NCBI RefSeq assembly: GCF_000014225.1
Contig: NC_008228.1
Location: 4,402,001 to 4,466,000 of the forward strand
DNA length: 64,000 nucleotides
Direction of reading: 5' to 3'
Source: Paraglaciecola sp. T6c
GTDB lineage: Bacteria; Pseudomonadota; Gammaproteobacteria; Enterobacterales; Alteromonadaceae
The position numbers were made by a program, and so were the translations under genes. Positions within the stretch are counted from its first letter, which is position 1, and each line of letters starts with the position of its first letter. Below the pieces are notes generated by a model. That model did not search any database and was not told where the DNA came from. It saw only the letters and a list, made by a program, of their open reading frames with translations. Positions 62,411-64,000 of the stretch are shown one piece after another.

Positions 62411-63043
62411 TTATGCAGCCCCTTCTTCGGAACCAATCAAAATGGTGTTGTCGTCCAAGTACATATACGGCGGAACAACCAAGTTAAGTGGTGCAGGAAC
62501 GTTATTGAATACGCGACCAGCCATATCAAATTTAGAACCATGACATGGGCAATGGAAGCCTTCAGGAACGCCTTCAACGTACTCTTCAAAAGCGCCATCT
62601 TTTAGATGTTGAGGAGAGCAACCTAGGTGAGTACAGATCCCAACCAACACTGAGTATTCAGCTTTAATGGAACGATATGAATTACGAGCGAACTCAGGTT
62701 GTTGATCCTCTTCAGAATTTGGATCTTTCAATAAATCATCAATTTTGGTCAACGATTCAAGCAATTCTGGTGTACGTCTGGTGATCCAAACTGGCTTACT
62801 ACGCCAAATAACGCGAATAAGCTGTCCAGGCTCGATTTTACTTATATCTGCTTCTACATCAGCACCGGCTGCTCGCGCTTTCACACTGGGGTTCCATGAA
62901 CCGATGAAAGGTATAGCAGCACCTGCGACACCGACACCACCCACAACGGACGTAGCGACAGTCAAAAAGCGACGTCGATTGTTGTCTTGCGGTTGGTTTT
63001 CGGTAACAGACGAATCATTCGCATCTAATGATACATTGCTCAT
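62411..63043 (-). CDS. petA: Rieske iron-sulfur subunit of the bc1 complex
   Basis: A 210-residue Rieske protein. The Tat-like N-terminus NRRRFLTVATSVVGGVGVAG also anchors the protein. The [2Fe-2S] ligands are in CTHLGCSP and CPCHGSKFD. It is the first gene of petABC; the promoter must lie in 63044-63260, where no further element is clear. Confidence 0.98.
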   Translation of the reverse strand: MSNVSLDANDSSVTENQPQDNNRRRFLTVATSVVGGVGVAGAAIPFIGSWNPSVKARAAGADVEADISKIEPGQLIRVIWRSKPVWITRRTPELLESLTKIDDLLKDPNSEEDQQPEFARNSYRSIKAEYSVLVGICTHLGCSPQHLKDGAFEEYVEGVPEGFHCPCHGSKFDMAGRVFNNVPAPLNLVVPPYMYLDDNTILIGSEEGAA

Positions 63044-63260
63044 CCAATAATCTCCGAGGGTTGAATTTGCTCACACTTCTTTGCAAAAAAGGCTTTCAAT
63101 ACCTTACGAACTAAAAGAAGTTATAGTTTTGTCATTAACCGAAAATGATAAAAGAAAACCCACAATAAATACAAGGAATTCGTCAATAAAACGAAGAAAT
63201 ACCGAGACTTAAGAGGGAAATTTGTACAAGACGGCATTTTAGCCAAAAATAGGCCAAAAA

Positions 63261-63283
63261 AAACCCGGCAAATAGCCGGGTTT
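63261..63283 (-). terminator. Terminator of rplM-rpsI
   Basis: AAACCCGGC and GCCGGGTTT form a 9-bp stem over 5 nt; on the minus strand eight T's follow. It is 18 bases after the rpsI stop. Confidence 0.95.
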
Positions 63284-63300
63284 CGAATTCATAAAAACGA

Positions 63301-63693
63301 TTAACGTTTTGAGAATTGTGGACGCTTACGCGCTTTATGTAGACCCACTTTCTTACGCTCAACTTTACGTGCATCACGGGTTACGAAACCAGCTTTACGT
63401 AGAGAAGGACGAAGTGTCTCATCAAATTCCATCAATGCACGAGTGATACCGTGACGAATTGCGCCAGCTTGGCCGCTAATTCCGCCGCCAGCAACTGTGA
63501 CGTATAGATCGAATTTTTCAGTCATCTCAACCAATTCAAGTGGTTGACGAACAATCATTCGTGCCGTTTCACGACCGAAGAATTCATCTAGAGGACGTTT
63601 GTTAACAACGATGTTACCACTACCTGCACGAAGGAAAACACGAGCGGTAGAGCTTTTGCGGCGACCAGTGCCGTAGTATTGAGTATCTGCCAT
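63301..63693 (-). CDS. rpsI: 30S ribosomal protein S9
   Basis: A 130-residue protein with the expected [20 protein letters not shown] start, [19 protein letters not shown] centre and the basic C-terminus [18 protein letters not shown], whose last residues reach the P site. It is 12 bases after rplM. Confidence 0.99.
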   Translation of the reverse strand: MADTQYYGTGRRKSSTARVFLRAGSGNIVVNKRPLDEFFGRETARMIVRQPLELVEMTEKFDLYVTVAGGGISGQAGAIRHGITRALMEFDETLRPSLRKAGFVTRDARKVERKKVGLHKARKRPQFSKR

Positions 63694-63705
63694 TTTCTAT
63701 GCTCC

Positions 63706-64000
63706 TTAAATGTCTAAGACTTGAGGCTGTTGAGCAGCGTGTTTATGCTCAGGACCAGCGAAGACTTTCATTTTGCGGAACATATCGCGTCCAAGAGGAC
63801 CTTTTGGCAACATACCTTTAACCGCTTTTTCAATGATCATCTCTGGTTTGAAGGCTTGTAACTTCTCAAAGTTAGTCTCTTTAAGACCGCCTGGGTAACC
63901 AGTGTGAGAGTAGTACATTTTACCTTTGGCTTTGTTGCCGGTAACAACTACTTTCTCTGCGTTGATCACAACAATGTAATCCCCTGTGTCCACATGAGGT
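63706..64000 (-). CDS. rplM: 50S ribosomal protein L13 (partial, 5' end outside)
   Basis: The reading frame runs off the right edge; about 98 C-terminal residues are present of about 142. [22 protein letters not shown] and [20 protein letters not shown] are hallmark segments, and the end [10 protein letters not shown] matches L13 of other gammaproteobacteria. The ATG near 63993 seen on the minus strand (Val-Asp codons read GTG GAC) is internal, not the start. Confidence 0.98.
   Translation of the reverse strand, partial: PHVDTGDYIVVINAEKVVVTGNKAKGKMYYSHTGYPGGLKETNFEKLQAFKPEMIIEKAVKGMLPKGPLGRDMFRKMKVFAGPEHKHAAQQPQVLDI

Overview
The window looks like chromosomal DNA of a marine, algal-polysaccharide-degrading gammaproteobacterium of the Alteromonadaceae, close to Paraglaciecola, Glaciecola or Pseudoalteromonas atlantica. 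This rests on moderate GC, two large TonB-dependent receptors, PL6 and PL17 alginate lyases, and the housekeeping orders rplM-rpsI / petABC / sspAB and rsmI / lpoA-yraN-diaA-dolP. I saw no insertion sequence, phage, CRISPR array, tRNA or rRNA. Genus is an inference.

Layout. 1-14.5 kb: an alginate-use region with a TonB receptor tail, a PL17 oligoalginate lyase, a minus-strand PL6 lyase-MFS transporter-KDG kinase operon, a GntR/FadR-type regulator and an SDR that fits a DEH reductase. It is interrupted by a zinc-type CDF exporter, a small lipoprotein and a three-gene proton-translocating transhydrogenase. 14.9-19.6 kb: an FAD monooxygenase, then OvoA (ovothiol synthase) preceded by a glutamine-synthetase-fold ligase in the same transcription unit. 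19.8-23.3 kb: ZntB, RimK-RimB, PagL-like lipid A deacylase. 23.3-28.9 kb: receiver-GGDEF protein, TetR regulator, MscS channel, Fe-alcohol dehydrogenase with a divergent AraC regulator. 28.9-32.2 kb: a GT-C transferase, TVP38/DedA-type membrane protein and DPM1-like GT2 in one operon, probably a polyprenyl-phosphate-sugar pathway. 32.3-37.5 kb: a CheX-receiver fusion, a two-subunit isoquinoline-type molybdenum oxidoreductase and a YghU-like GST.

37.6-50 kb: a TonB receptor, tryptophan-halogenase-like flavoprotein, SapC, SSS symporter, FAD glycerol-3-phosphate dehydrogenase and second SapC all on the minus strand, with a divergent cytoplasmic GH36 alpha-galactosidase. An importer plus an intracellular alpha-galactosidase plus a G3P dehydrogenase suggests uptake and splitting of an alpha-galactosyl-glycerol such as floridoside, the main red-algal photosynthate. 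This is the most attractive candidate system, and its substrate is an inference. 50.3-53.7 kb: secreted M19 dipeptidase, secreted alpha/beta hydrolase, SM-20-like 2OG oxygenase. 53.7-64 kb: core genes (exonuclease, rsmI, lpoA-yraN-diaA-dolP, sspAB, cytochrome bc1, rpsI and the C-terminal part of rplM).

Most convergent gene pairs are separated by clear bidirectional hairpin terminators. Several inverted repeats in promoter regions are listed as candidate operators; none of these has been tested.
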